Part shown: one piece after another, positions 1 to 7,934 of the stretch
Numbering within the stretch: position 1 is the first letter of the stretch
Layout of the letters: each line of letters opens with the position of its first letter
Assembly (NCBI RefSeq): GCF_002210165.1
Contig: NZ_AQQP01000009.1
Coordinates: 62,001-126,000, forward strand
From: Phaeobacter sp. 22II1-1F12B
GTDB lineage: Bacteria > Pseudomonadota > Alphaproteobacteria > Rhodobacterales > Rhodobacteraceae
DNA length: 64,000 nt
Direction of reading: 5' to 3'
Program-made: the position numbers and the translations under genes
Notes under the pieces: generated by a model
Database searches by the model: none
Told to the model about the DNA's origin: nothing
Seen by the model: only the letters and a program-made list of their open reading frames with translations

Positions 1-1068
1 GACCGTGTTGCCGTGCATCGGGTCGCAGACCCAGACAACATTCGCACCGACTTCTTTCACGGTCTTGATCAGACGCGGAAGATGCTCGGAAACCTTTCCC
101 GCCCCGAAACGCGAAATCAGCGTCAGACGGCCTGCTTCGTTGTTGGGGTTCAGTTTGGCCAAGAGCAGCTTGAGGTCTTCGCTGGTCATGCTGGGACCGC
201 ATTTCAAACCGATCGGGTTCAGCACGCCGCGCAGGAACTCTACGTGTGCGCCGTCAGGTTGACGGGTCCGGTCACCGATCCAGAGCATATGGCCCGAACC
301 GGCAAGCCAGTTGCCGGAGGTGGAATCGAGCCGGGTCAGCGCCTCTTCGTATTCCAGAAGCAGACCTTCATGGCTGGTGTAGAAATCCACCGATTGGAGG
401 GTGTGCGCCGTATCCTGGTTGACGCCTGCCGCTTTCATGAAATCGAGCGTATCGGTGATGCGGTTTGCCAGTTCGCGGTACCGTTCAGCCTTGCGACCTT
501 CGGTAAAGCCGAGCGTCCACGAATGAACCTGGTGAACGTCGGCGTAACCACCGGTCGAAAAAGCGCGCAGCAGGTTCAGGGTTGCGGCCGCCTGAGTGTA
601 GGCCTGCAGCATGCGACGCGGATCGGGAATCCGGCTTTCCTCGGTAAAGGCCAGATCGTTGATGATGTCGCCGCGGTAGCTGGGCAGTTCGACGCCATCG
701 ACCTGTTCTGTCGGCGCGCTGCGCGGTTTGGCGAACTGGCCTGCCATGCGGCCAAGTTTGATCACCGGCACCTTGGCGCCATAGGTCAGCACCATCGCCA
801 TCTGCAGCATGACCTTGAACGTGTCACGGATGCCATCCGCGCTGAATTGTTCAAAGCTTTCGGCGCAATCGCCGCCCTGCAAAAGAAACGCGTTGCCCTT
901 GGCTGCTTCGCCAAGCTGGGCCTTGAGACGACGAGCTTCACCGGCAAAGACCAGCGGCGGATACTTGGAAAGCTGGGTCTCGGTTGCGGCCAGTGCGGCC
1001 GCGTCGGTATAATCGGGCATCTGTACCCGCGGTTTCGCGCGCCAGTTCGTTTTATGCCAATCGCCCAT
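1..1068 (-). CDS. 3-deoxy-7-phosphoheptulonate (DAHP) synthase, class II, 5' part
   Basis: First enzyme of the shikimate pathway: condenses phosphoenolpyruvate and erythrose 4-phosphate. The start is the ATG at 1066-1068, giving [20 protein letters not shown], a typical class II N-terminus. The 356 codons in the window run to [11 protein letters not shown] at its edge, a conserved class II metal/substrate motif. Class II enzymes are about 450-460 residues, so roughly 100 C-terminal residues lie outside. The gene is divergent from the GlxA-type regulator at 1234 across 165 bases. Family assignment is secure; allosteric behaviour cannot be judged from this part. Confidence 0.93.
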   Translation of the reverse strand, partial: MGDWHKTNWRAKPRVQMPDYTDAAALAATETQLSKYPPLVFAGEARRLKAQLGEAAKGNAFLLQGGDCAESFEQFSADGIRDTFKVMLQMAMVLTYGAKVPVIKLGRMAGQFAKPRSAPTEQVDGVELPSYRGDIINDLAFTEESRIPDPRRMLQAYTQAAATLNLLRAFSTGGYADVHQVHSWTLGFTEGRKAERYRELANRITDTLDFMKAAGVNQDTAHTLQSVDFYTSHEGLLLEYEEALTRLDSTSGNWLAGSGHMLWIGDRTRQPDGAHVEFLRGVLNPIGLKCGPSMTSEDLKLLLAKLNPNNEAGRLTLISRFGAGKVSEHLPRLIKTVKEVGANVVWVCDPMHGNTV

Positions 1069-1233
1069 GATCCGGGTCTCCCATCTCAATCCTTAGGCGG
1101 GCTATATACAAAACCACACCTCCGGTGGCCATATATGAATTTCGTCCTCTTGACGTTGGCTTTATGCTCTGGCCATTGTGATGTTTCGTCGCTGTTGGGC
1201 AAGCGGACGCTAGCGAACAAAGGACCCCGCGCC

Positions 1234-2238
1234 ATGCAAGAACAACGTCAAGTTGTCGAGGTGCTCTCAGAGAACACCGAACCCCGCCAGTTTGTCTTCG
1301 TGCTGCTGGAAAAATTTTCGATGCTGAGCTTTGCCTCGGCGATAGAAAGTTTGCGTATTGCCAACAGGATGGCCGACAAACCGCTGTATACCTGGACGCT
1401 GTTGAGCGAGACCGGCGGACCGGTCAAAAGCTCGTCGAATACCGAGTTCAACGTGGATGGCGACCTTGGCGATCTGACACGCGATGCGACAATCCTGCTA
1501 TGTGGTGGCATGGATATTCAAGCCGCAACGACCAAGCGCCTGCTTGGGTGGATTCGGCGCGAGTCGCGCCGCGGCAGTATGGTTGGCGGGCTGTGTACGG
1601 CTGCCTTTTCGCTTGCCAAGGCGGGTTTGCTCGACTCGAAACGCGCCACGATTCACTGGGAGAACGCGGACAGCTTTGCCGAGGAATTCGACGAGGTGAA
1701 CCTGACCAAATCGGTATTCGTCATCGACGGCAACCGTATGACGACGGCGGGTGGCACATCGTCGATTGACCTGATGCTGAAACTGATTGCGGACGAGCAT
1801 GGTGAGGATCTTGCCAACGCTGTTGCCGACCAGCTGATCTATTCCTCGATCCGGACGGATCAGGATACCCAGCGTCTTTCGGTTCCGACGCGGATCGGTG
1901 TGCGCCATCCGAAACTGAGCCAGGTCATCCAGATGATGGAAGCCAATATCGAGGAACCGATCAGCCCGTCATTGCTGGCCAAGGAAGTGGGCATGTCGAC
2001 ACGTCAGCTTGAGCGGCTTTTCCGGCGCTACCTGAATCGCTCACCCAAGCGCTATTACATGGAGTTGCGGCTTCAGAAAGCGCGCAATCTGCTGATGCAG
2101 ACGGATATGAGTGTCATCAACGTGGCGCTTGCCTGTGGCTTTGCGTCGCCGTCGCATTTCTCCAAATGCTATCGTGCGCATTACGATACAACGCCTTACC
2201 GCGAACGTGGCAGCCACGCGGCCCGCCTGTCGATCTGA
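1234..2238 (+). CDS. GlxA-family (DJ-1/PfpI plus AraC) transcriptional regulator
   Basis: 334 residues. The N-terminal ~200 residues form a DJ-1/PfpI-like domain (VFVLLEKFSMLSFASAIESL, then GGLCTAAFSLAKAGLLD and ATIHWENADSF). The C-terminal ~110 residues form an AraC DNA-binding domain with two helix-turn-helices (LLAKEVGMSTRQLERLFRRY and NVALACGFASPSHFSKCYR). The frame stays open upstream to position 13, but that part is antisense to the DAHP synthase, and ATG 1234 gives the normal family length. Relatives include regulators of glycine-betaine, carnitine and dimethylglycine catabolism. The downstream ABC transporter operon is the obvious target candidate, but its ligand is unknown. Confidence 0.9.
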   Translation: MQEQRQVVEVLSENTEPRQFVFVLLEKFSMLSFASAIESLRIANRMADKPLYTWTLLSETGGPVKSSSNTEFNVDGDLGDLTRDATILLCGGMDIQAATTKRLLGWIRRESRRGSMVGGLCTAAFSLAKAGLLDSKRATIHWENADSFAEEFDEVNLTKSVFVIDGNRMTTAGGTSSIDLMLKLIADEHGEDLANAVADQLIYSSIRTDQDTQRLSVPTRIGVRHPKLSQVIQMMEANIEEPISPSLLAKEVGMSTRQLERLFRRYLNRSPKRYYMELRLQKARNLLMQTDMSVINVALACGFASPSHFSKCYRAHYDTTPYRERGSHAARLSI

Positions 2239-2366
2239 GAAAATCGTACGCCGAAGTGCTGTTTTGATCCGCAGGTGCGAGGGTATGCATCCCGGAACAA
2301 ATCGTTTCGGATGACGCTGCGCCAAGAGACTTTTCTTTTTATTTCTCCTTGCCTAGGGTCTTTCGT

Positions 2367-2390
2367 GAACATCATGTTCCAACAAGGGAG
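2367..2390 (+). promoter_or_regulatory. Perfect 13-base palindrome plus ribosome binding site before the binding-protein gene
   Basis: GAACATCATGTTC (2367-2379) is a perfect inverted repeat with a single central base. It is followed by the purine-rich Shine-Dalgarno AAGGGAG (2384-2390), six bases before ATG 2397. The palindrome lies in the leader of the transporter operon and could be an operator or a short hairpin. No bound factor can be assigned. Confidence 0.35.
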
Positions 2391-2396
2391 TTAATT

Positions 2397-3575
2397 ATGA
2401 AAAAGCTGCTTTTGGCGAGCGCTGCCTCGATTCTGACGGCCAGCGGCGTGTATGCGGAAGACGTGAAGATCGGCATTCTGGTCGGCTTTACCGGTCCGAT
2501 TGAATCGCTGGCAGAACCTATGGCCAAGGGTGCCGAGCTGGCTATGAAGGAAGTTTCCGACAGCGGCGCCTTTATGGACGGTTCGACGGTAACGCCGATG
2601 CGTGCCGATTCCGGTTGTATCGACAACGGTCTGGCAACATCCAACGCCGAACGTCTGCTGGCCGACGGGATCAGCGCGCTGATCGGTGCGGACTGCTCCG
2701 GTGTGACCGGCGCCGTTCTGCAGAACGTGGCAATTCCGAACGGTATGGTCATGATCTCGCCCTCGGCCACGTCCCCGGGCTTGTCGACCGTCGAAGACAA
2801 TGATCTGTTCTTCCGCACGGCACCTTCGGACGCGCGCGAAGGTCAGGTCATGGCCGAAGTCCTCATGGATCGCGGCATCGAATCCATCGCGCTCACCTAT
2901 ACCAACAACGACTATGGCAAGGGTCTGGCCGACGCGATCGAGACCGAGTTCAAGAAGGCTGGCGGCGAAGTCACAATCGTCACCGCGCATGAAGATGGCA
3001 AGGCCGATTATTCGGCGGAAGTCGGTGCGCTGGCCTCGGCTGGTGGCGACATCCTCGTGGTTGCCGGTTACCTCGACCAGGGCGGTCTAGGCATCATCCG
3101 TTCGTCGCTCGACTCGGGCGCGTTCGATACTTTCGGTCTGCCCGGCGGCATGATCGGCGACAGCCTGCCCAAGAACGTCGGTCCCGACCTTGATGGCTCA
3201 TTCGGCCAGATTGCCGGTTCGGGTGGCGAAGGGATCGAAAAGTTGAAGTCGATGGCGGGCGATGATTTCGACGCGACTTCGCCCTATACACCGGAAAGCT
3301 ACGACGCTGCGGCCCTGTTCATGTTTGCCATGCAGGCAGCAGGCTCGACCGATCCGGCAGAGTATGGTCCCAAGATTATGGAAGTCGCCAACGCGCCTGG
3401 TGAGAAGATCTATCCCGGCGATCTGGCAAAAGGGCTTCAGATCATCGCGGAAGGTGGTGATGTCGATTACGTCGGCGCATCGGCTGTCGAGCTGATCGGA
3501 CCGGGCGAAAGCGCGGGCAGCTATCGCGAGATCGAAGTTCAGGGTGGCGAGAATACCACCGTGAAATTCCGCTGA
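2397..3575 (+). CDS. ABC transporter substrate-binding protein, branched-chain amino acid (LivK) type
   Basis: 392 residues with a Sec signal peptide (MKKLLLASAASILTASGVYA, cleavage expected before EDVKIG) and a Peripla_BP_6 fold: VKIGILVGFTGPIESLAEPM at the mature start, GADCSGVTGAVLQNVAIPNG, and the ATSPGLS segment. It would capture the solute in the periplasm for the permeases encoded at 5534-7845. ATG 2397 is chosen because of the AAGGGAG site and signal peptide; a start at 2349 would add 16 residues before the signal. LivK-like proteins bind leucine/isoleucine/valine, urea, amides or aromatic compounds, so the substrate is open. Confidence 0.92.
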   Translation: MKKLLLASAASILTASGVYAEDVKIGILVGFTGPIESLAEPMAKGAELAMKEVSDSGAFMDGSTVTPMRADSGCIDNGLATSNAERLLADGISALIGADCSGVTGAVLQNVAIPNGMVMISPSATSPGLSTVEDNDLFFRTAPSDAREGQVMAEVLMDRGIESIALTYTNNDYGKGLADAIETEFKKAGGEVTIVTAHEDGKADYSAEVGALASAGGDILVVAGYLDQGGLGIIRSSLDSGAFDTFGLPGGMIGDSLPKNVGPDLDGSFGQIAGSGGEGIEKLKSMAGDDFDATSPYTPESYDAAALFMFAMQAAGSTDPAEYGPKIMEVANAPGEKIYPGDLAKGLQIIAEGGDVDYVGASAVELIGPGESAGSYREIEVQGGENTTVKFR

Positions 3576-3596
3576 TCACCTGACATGACACTGGTG

Positions 3597-3616
3597 CCCG
3601 GCCGGTTCCGGCCGGG
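3597..3616 (+). other. GC-rich hairpin after the binding-protein gene
   Basis: CCCGGCCGG and CCGGCCGGG flank a TT, giving a nine-pair stem without a following T-run. It sits between the binding-protein stop and livG. This is the usual place for an mRNA-stabilising or partial-termination hairpin that lets the binding protein be made in excess over the membrane components. The role is inferred from position and structure only. Confidence 0.5.
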
Positions 3617-3694
3617 TTGCCCAAATAACAAAAGAACCGCCAGAGAGCAGTTCGCTAACAACAGGGCCGCGACAAAGCGGTTCGAGGGGGTGCA

Positions 3695-4477
3695 ATGATC
3701 GTCGTAGAAGACGTGCACAAGCATTTTGGGGGCTTTCATGCGGTCGACGGCGCCTCGCTGACCATCGCGGAAGGCTCGATCACTGGGCTGATCGGTCCGA
3801 ACGGGGCCGGGAAAACAACCCTTTTCAACGTGATCGCGGGCGTGCTGGCGCCGACCTCGGGCAAGGTGACGATGGCGGGTGAGGATATCACCGGTCTGCC
3901 GCCGCACGATCTGTTCCACATGGGACTGTTGCGCACCTTTCAGATTGCCCATGAGTTTTCGTCGATGAGTTGCCGTGAAAATCTCATGATGGTGCCCGGC
4001 GGGCAATCGGGAGAGACGCTTTGGAACACCTGGTTCGGGCGCAAGCGGATTGCAAACGAGGAACGCGCGCTGGCAGCCAAGGCCGACGAGGTTCTGGAGT
4101 TCCTGACAATCGAACACCTTGCCGAGCAAAAAGCGGGCCAGATTTCCGGTGGTCAGAAAAAACTTCTGGAACTTGGGCGCACCATGATGGTCGACGCGCG
4201 GATTGTCTTTCTTGACGAGGTTGGCGCGGGCGTGAACCGGACACTGCTCAATACCATTGGCGACGCGATTCTGCGGCTGAACAAGGAACGCGGGTACACC
4301 TTTGTCGTCATCGAACATGACATGGATTTTATCGGACGCCTATGTGATCCGGTGATCTGCATGGCCGAGGGCCGTGTACTGGCCGAGGGCACGCTGGATG
4401 AGATCAAGGCGAACGAACAGGTCATCGAAGCTTATCTGGGTACCGGACTGAAGAACAAGAACAAGGTTGGCGCGTGA
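3695..4477 (+). CDS. livG: Branched-chain amino acid-type ABC transporter ATP-binding protein (LivG)
   Basis: 260 residues. Nucleotide-binding subunit with Walker A GPNGAGKT (about residues 36-43), signature ISGGQKK, Walker B ARIVFLDEVGAGVN and the switch histidine in VVIEHDMDFIG. LivG-type features include the residues after Walker B (AGVN rather than PTAG) and the C-terminal LAEGTLDEIKANEQVIEAYLG. The start is set by GAGGGGG four bases before ATG 3695. It pairs with LivF (4604) to drive the LivH/LivM channel. Confidence 0.93.
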   Translation: MIVVEDVHKHFGGFHAVDGASLTIAEGSITGLIGPNGAGKTTLFNVIAGVLAPTSGKVTMAGEDITGLPPHDLFHMGLLRTFQIAHEFSSMSCRENLMMVPGGQSGETLWNTWFGRKRIANEERALAAKADEVLEFLTIEHLAEQKAGQISGGQKKLLELGRTMMVDARIVFLDEVGAGVNRTLLNTIGDAILRLNKERGYTFVVIEHDMDFIGRLCDPVICMAEGRVLAEGTLDEIKANEQVIEAYLGTGLKNKNKVGA

Positions 4478-4512
4478 TGAAGCGAGAAACGATCCATTGC
4501 GCGGGTGCAGAT

Positions 4513-4602
4513 TTTGCCCCGGAGGACGGGGGGCCAGCCCCCCGGGCCATAGCCGAGGCGATGACCTCCCCCCGGAGTATTTTCGGCAAAAGGAAAAGGG
4601 GG
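4513..4602 (+). repeat. Intergenic repeat element carrying a strong hairpin, between livG and livF
   Basis: The stretch contains a G6/C6 hairpin (4528-4533 with 4538-4543, four-base loop), then CCCCCCGGAGTATTTTCGGC and AAAAGGAAAAGGGGG. The second half resembles a short element I recall scattered between genes in Rhodobacteraceae (CGGAGTATTTTTGCCAAG-like). This is recalled, not searched. Its 3' end supplies the Shine-Dalgarno (AGGA at 4591-4594) for livF, so it has become part of the operon. Confidence 0.5.
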
Positions 4603-4603
4603 T

Positions 4604-5437
4604 ATGCCGGTGGCCGGTAATCCTTATCAGGACGATCGCGGCAACAAGGACCGCTCGATCGCCAATCCGCAGGGCGCGGGTGAAATTGTGCATCGCAAGG
4701 GCGGTAAGGCCCGCCCGTCTGAAGCCGGAGGTGCCTTTCTGATCGGCGATGCGATGACCGGCGGCTATGGCAAGGGGCCGGATATCCTGCACGACTGCAC
4801 TATTGCCGTGAACCAAGGCGAGATTGCCGTGATCGTCGGGCCGAATGGCGCGGGGAAGTCGACGGCGATGAAGGCCGTGTTCGGCATGCTGGATCTGCGA
4901 CAGGGATCGGTCCGGCTCGACGGGCAGGATATTAGCGATCTCAGCCCGCAGGATCGCGTGGTTCAGGGCATGGGGTTTGTGCCGCAGACCAACAACATTT
5001 TCACCTCGATGACGGTCGAGGAGAACTTGGAGATGGGCGCATTCATCCGCCGCGACGATTTTCGCGAGACGATGGCGCAGGTGTATGACCTTTTTCCGAT
5101 CCTCAAGGAGAAACGTCGGCAACCGGCCGGGGAACTCTCCGGCGGACAGCGGCAGCAGGTCGCGGTCGGGCGTGCATTGATGACAAAACCGAAGGTTCTG
5201 ATGCTTGATGAACCGACCGCCGGTGTCAGCCCTATTGTGATGGATGAGCTTTTCGACAGGATTATCGAAGTTGCGCGGACCGGTATTCCCATTCTGATGG
5301 TCGAACAGAATGCGCGTCAGGCGCTGGAGATCGCTGACAAGGGATTTGTCCTGGTACAAGGGCGCAATGCCTATAGCGGTACGGGCCGCGATCTGCTGGA
5401 CGATCCGGAAGTCCGCAAGAGTTTCCTGGGTGGGTGA
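4604..5437 (+). CDS. livF: Branched-chain amino acid-type ABC transporter ATP-binding protein (LivF)
   Basis: 277 residues. Second ATPase of the importer: Walker A GPNGAGKS, Q-loop FVPQTNNIF, signature ELSGGQRQQ, Walker B VLMLDEPTAGVSP, switch histidine replaced by Gln in LMVEQNARQAL as is normal for LivF. A hydrophilic extension of about 45 residues (MPVAGNPYQDDRGNKDRSIA onward) precedes the first strand (AFLIGDAMTGGYG) and makes it longer than the usual ~235-residue LivF. ATG 4604 has AGGA at a good distance; a start after the extension has no clear site. Confidence 0.9.
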   Translation: MPVAGNPYQDDRGNKDRSIANPQGAGEIVHRKGGKARPSEAGGAFLIGDAMTGGYGKGPDILHDCTIAVNQGEIAVIVGPNGAGKSTAMKAVFGMLDLRQGSVRLDGQDISDLSPQDRVVQGMGFVPQTNNIFTSMTVEENLEMGAFIRRDDFRETMAQVYDLFPILKEKRRQPAGELSGGQRQQVAVGRALMTKPKVLMLDEPTAGVSPIVMDELFDRIIEVARTGIPILMVEQNARQALEIADKGFVLVQGRNAYSGTGRDLLDDPEVRKSFLGG

Positions 5438-5533
5438 TACGGGTATGGCAATCAAGTTCATTCACGCTTTGGCGGAGCCCGTGCTGGCGTCGAGGAGAAA
5501 ACGTTGGTTTGATCACGGGGAACGGGTGAAAAC

Positions 5534-6544
5534 ATGGAATTTCTGAACGCGTTCGTCGCCCTTTCGAACTATGTGCTGATCCCGGGCATCGCCTATGGAA
5601 GCCAGCTGGCGCTTGGCGCGCTGGGGGTGACTCTGATCTATGGTATTCTCCGGTTCTCGAACTTTGCCCATGGTGATACGATGGCTTTCGGTGCCATGGT
5701 CACAATCCTTGTGACATGGTGGATGCAGGCGCAGGGGATCAGTTTTGGCGTCCTGCCAACAGCGCTTTTGGCGCTGCCTTTCGGGATCCTGGGGACCATG
5801 GTGTTGCTGGTGGTGACTGACCGGGTGGTCTACCGGTTCTACAGGCAGCAAAAGGCGAAACCGGTGATCCTTGTCATCGTTTCGCTTGGCGTGATGTTCA
5901 TCATGAACGGGATCGTGCGTTTCATCATCGGACCTGACGATCAGAATTTTGCCGATGGCGCGCGGTTCATCATTTCGGCCCGGGATTTCAAGGCCTGGTC
6001 GGGGCTGGACGAAGGGTTGGCCTTGCGCACCTCTCAGGGGATCACGGTCATTACCGCTGTGGTGGTGGTGGTCGCGCTTTTCTGGTTTCTCAACAAGACG
6101 CGAACCGGGAAGTCGATGCGCGCCTATTCCGACAACGAGGATCTTGCCCTGCTGTCGGGGATCAATCCGGAACGGGTGGTGACCTATACCTGGCTGATCA
6201 TCGCTGCGCTAACGACCGTGGCAGGTGTACTTTACGGGCTGGACAAGTCGTTCAAGCCGTTCACCTATTTCCAGCTTCTCTTGCCGATCTTTGCCGCTGC
6301 CATCGTCGGTGGCCTTGGCAGCCCGCTAGGGGCCATCGCCGGCGGCTTTGTAATCGCTTTTTCTGAAGTCACGATCACCTATGCCTGGAAAAAAGTGCTT
6401 GGTTACCTGATGCCGGAAGGGCTGGAACCGGACGGGTTGGTGCAGCTACTGAGCACCGATTACAAGTTCGCCGTGTCCTTTGTCATCCTGCTGATTGTGC
6501 TGCTTTTCAAACCAACCGGCCTGTTCAAGGGGAAATCGGTATGA
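5534..6544 (+). CDS. livH: Branched-chain amino acid-type ABC transporter permease (LivH)
   Basis: 336 residues, about eight hydrophobic segments. Typical LivH motifs are GSQLALGALGVTLIYGILRF with SNFAHGD near the N-terminus, SLGVMFIMNG mid-protein, and the ATPase-coupling loop RTGKSMRAYSDNEDLALLSG (EAA-like), followed by AAAIVGGLGSPLGAIAGG. It forms the inner-membrane channel with LivM. The last bases ATGA overlap the livM start, implying coupled translation. A 96-base gap separates it from livF. Confidence 0.93.
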   Translation: MEFLNAFVALSNYVLIPGIAYGSQLALGALGVTLIYGILRFSNFAHGDTMAFGAMVTILVTWWMQAQGISFGVLPTALLALPFGILGTMVLLVVTDRVVYRFYRQQKAKPVILVIVSLGVMFIMNGIVRFIIGPDDQNFADGARFIISARDFKAWSGLDEGLALRTSQGITVITAVVVVVALFWFLNKTRTGKSMRAYSDNEDLALLSGINPERVVTYTWLIIAALTTVAGVLYGLDKSFKPFTYFQLLLPIFAAAIVGGLGSPLGAIAGGFVIAFSEVTITYAWKKVLGYLMPEGLEPDGLVQLLSTDYKFAVSFVILLIVLLFKPTGLFKGKSV

Positions 6545-7845
6545 GCGAACCCGTCAAGAACACCCTGCTTTTCCTGGTGGTCGCCGTGCTGATCGCGATT
6601 GCCGGTTTCATGCAAAGCTGGAACACGGCTCTGCTCATCCTCAACATGGGGCTGGTGTCGGCCATCATGGCGATTGGCGTCAATCTGCAATGGGGCTTTG
6701 CCGGTCTGTTCAACGTCGGTGTGATGGGGTTCGTTGCGCTTGGCGGATTGGCGGCCGTTCTCGTTTCCATGCCGCCTGATCCGGATGCCTGGCGGGCTGG
6801 CGGGGTGCGTGTTCTGATCGGGCTTGCACTTGGGGCTGCCACGATCATCGGCGCGGTGCTTGTCTATACCCGCGTCAAGAAAGGTCCGTTGCGGGCGGTG
6901 GGTATCGTTGCGATCCTTGTCGGCGGGTTTTTCATTTTTCGCGGCGTTCTGGACCCGGGTGTCGATGCCGTCGAGAGCGTGAACCCTGCCCTGTCCGGAT
7001 ACCTTGGCGGGCTGGGGCTTCCTGTCATCCTGTCATGGCCAATCGGCGGTTTGCTGGCTGGAGGCGTTGCATGGCTTATTGGCAAGACGGCGCTGGGCCT
7101 GCGGTCGGATTATCTTGCGATCGCAACGCTCGGCATCGCCGAGATAATCATTGCCGTGCTCAAGAACGAAGACTGGCTGAGCCGGGGTGTGAAGAACGTG
7201 GTCGGCATTCCCCGGCCCGTGCCTTACGAGATAGATTTGCAAAACGATCCTGATTTCGTATCGAGCGCAGCCGGTTGGGGGCTGGACCCGGTCGAGGCAT
7301 CGACGCTTTATGTCAAATTGGCCTATGCCGGGCTGTTTCTTGTCGTCCTGCTTGTGATCCTGTGGATGGCGCAGATGGCTTTGAAGAGCCCTTGGGGCCG
7401 CATGATGCGGGCAATCCGGGACAATGAAGTCGCGGCCGAAGCGATGGGCAAGGACGTGACCCGTCGGCATCTGCAAATCTTTGTGCTTGGCAGTGCCGTT
7501 TGCGGGCTTGCCGGGGCCATGCTGACAACGTTGGACGGGCAGTTGACGCCGGGTACCTATCAGCCGCTCCGGTTTACCTTTCTGGTCTGGGTCATGGTGA
7601 TCGTCGGTGGATCGGGCAACAACTTTGGCGCGGTTCTGGGAGGGTTCCTGATCTGGTTCCTGTGGGTCGAAGTCGAACCGATCGGGGTCTACCTGATGGA
7701 AACGATTACTTCGGGAATGGCAGAAGGCTCTGCGCTCAAGTCTCACCTGATGGGAAGCGCGGCGCATATGCGGCTGTTTACAATGGGTCTTGTTCTGTTG
7801 CTGGTCCTGCGCTTTAGCCCTAGGGGTCTGATCCCCGAGAAATAG
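6541..7845 (+). CDS. livM: Branched-chain amino acid-type ABC transporter permease (LivM)
   Basis: 434 residues, multi-spanning. LivM signatures: AIGVNLQWGFAGLFNVGVMGF near the N-terminus, LRSDYLAIATLGIAEII, the cytoplasmic coupling loop SPWGRMMRAIRDNEVAAEAM, and VIVGGSGNNFGAVLGG. Compared with the ~320-residue core family it carries an extra region of roughly 80-100 residues (about 75-160) with additional hydrophobic segments, as in several proteobacterial LivM/UrtC-like proteins. Last gene of the transporter operon, overlapping livH by four bases. Confidence 0.92.
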   Translation: MSEPVKNTLLFLVVAVLIAIAGFMQSWNTALLILNMGLVSAIMAIGVNLQWGFAGLFNVGVMGFVALGGLAAVLVSMPPDPDAWRAGGVRVLIGLALGAATIIGAVLVYTRVKKGPLRAVGIVAILVGGFFIFRGVLDPGVDAVESVNPALSGYLGGLGLPVILSWPIGGLLAGGVAWLIGKTALGLRSDYLAIATLGIAEIIIAVLKNEDWLSRGVKNVVGIPRPVPYEIDLQNDPDFVSSAAGWGLDPVEASTLYVKLAYAGLFLVVLLVILWMAQMALKSPWGRMMRAIRDNEVAAEAMGKDVTRRHLQIFVLGSAVCGLAGAMLTTLDGQLTPGTYQPLRFTFLVWVMVIVGGSGNNFGAVLGGFLIWFLWVEVEPIGVYLMETITSGMAEGSALKSHLMGSAAHMRLFTMGLVLLLVLRFSPRGLIPEK

Positions 7846-7934
7846 GGGATCAGCGCCGGACGCGGCCCCGGTTTGACATTTGCGCGGGAAACGCGTCAAT
7901 CAGGGGGTGTCGCCCGTCCAGTTCGAGTTGTTCA

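Noticed and set aside
13-1233. Upstream open extension of the GlxA-type regulator (741-residue reading)
   Set aside because: The extra ~407 residues are antisense to the DAHP synthase gene and show no domain; the regulator is complete from ATG 1234.
2391-2990. Long antisense frames over the transporter, KAS, metA and other genes
   Set aside because: They mirror GC-rich codon bias of real genes on the other strand, with no domain or ribosome site of their own.
4477-4620. Small frame starting ATG at the livG stop (about 47 codons)
   Set aside because: It consists of the repeat element and runs into livF in another frame; no ribosome site or homology.
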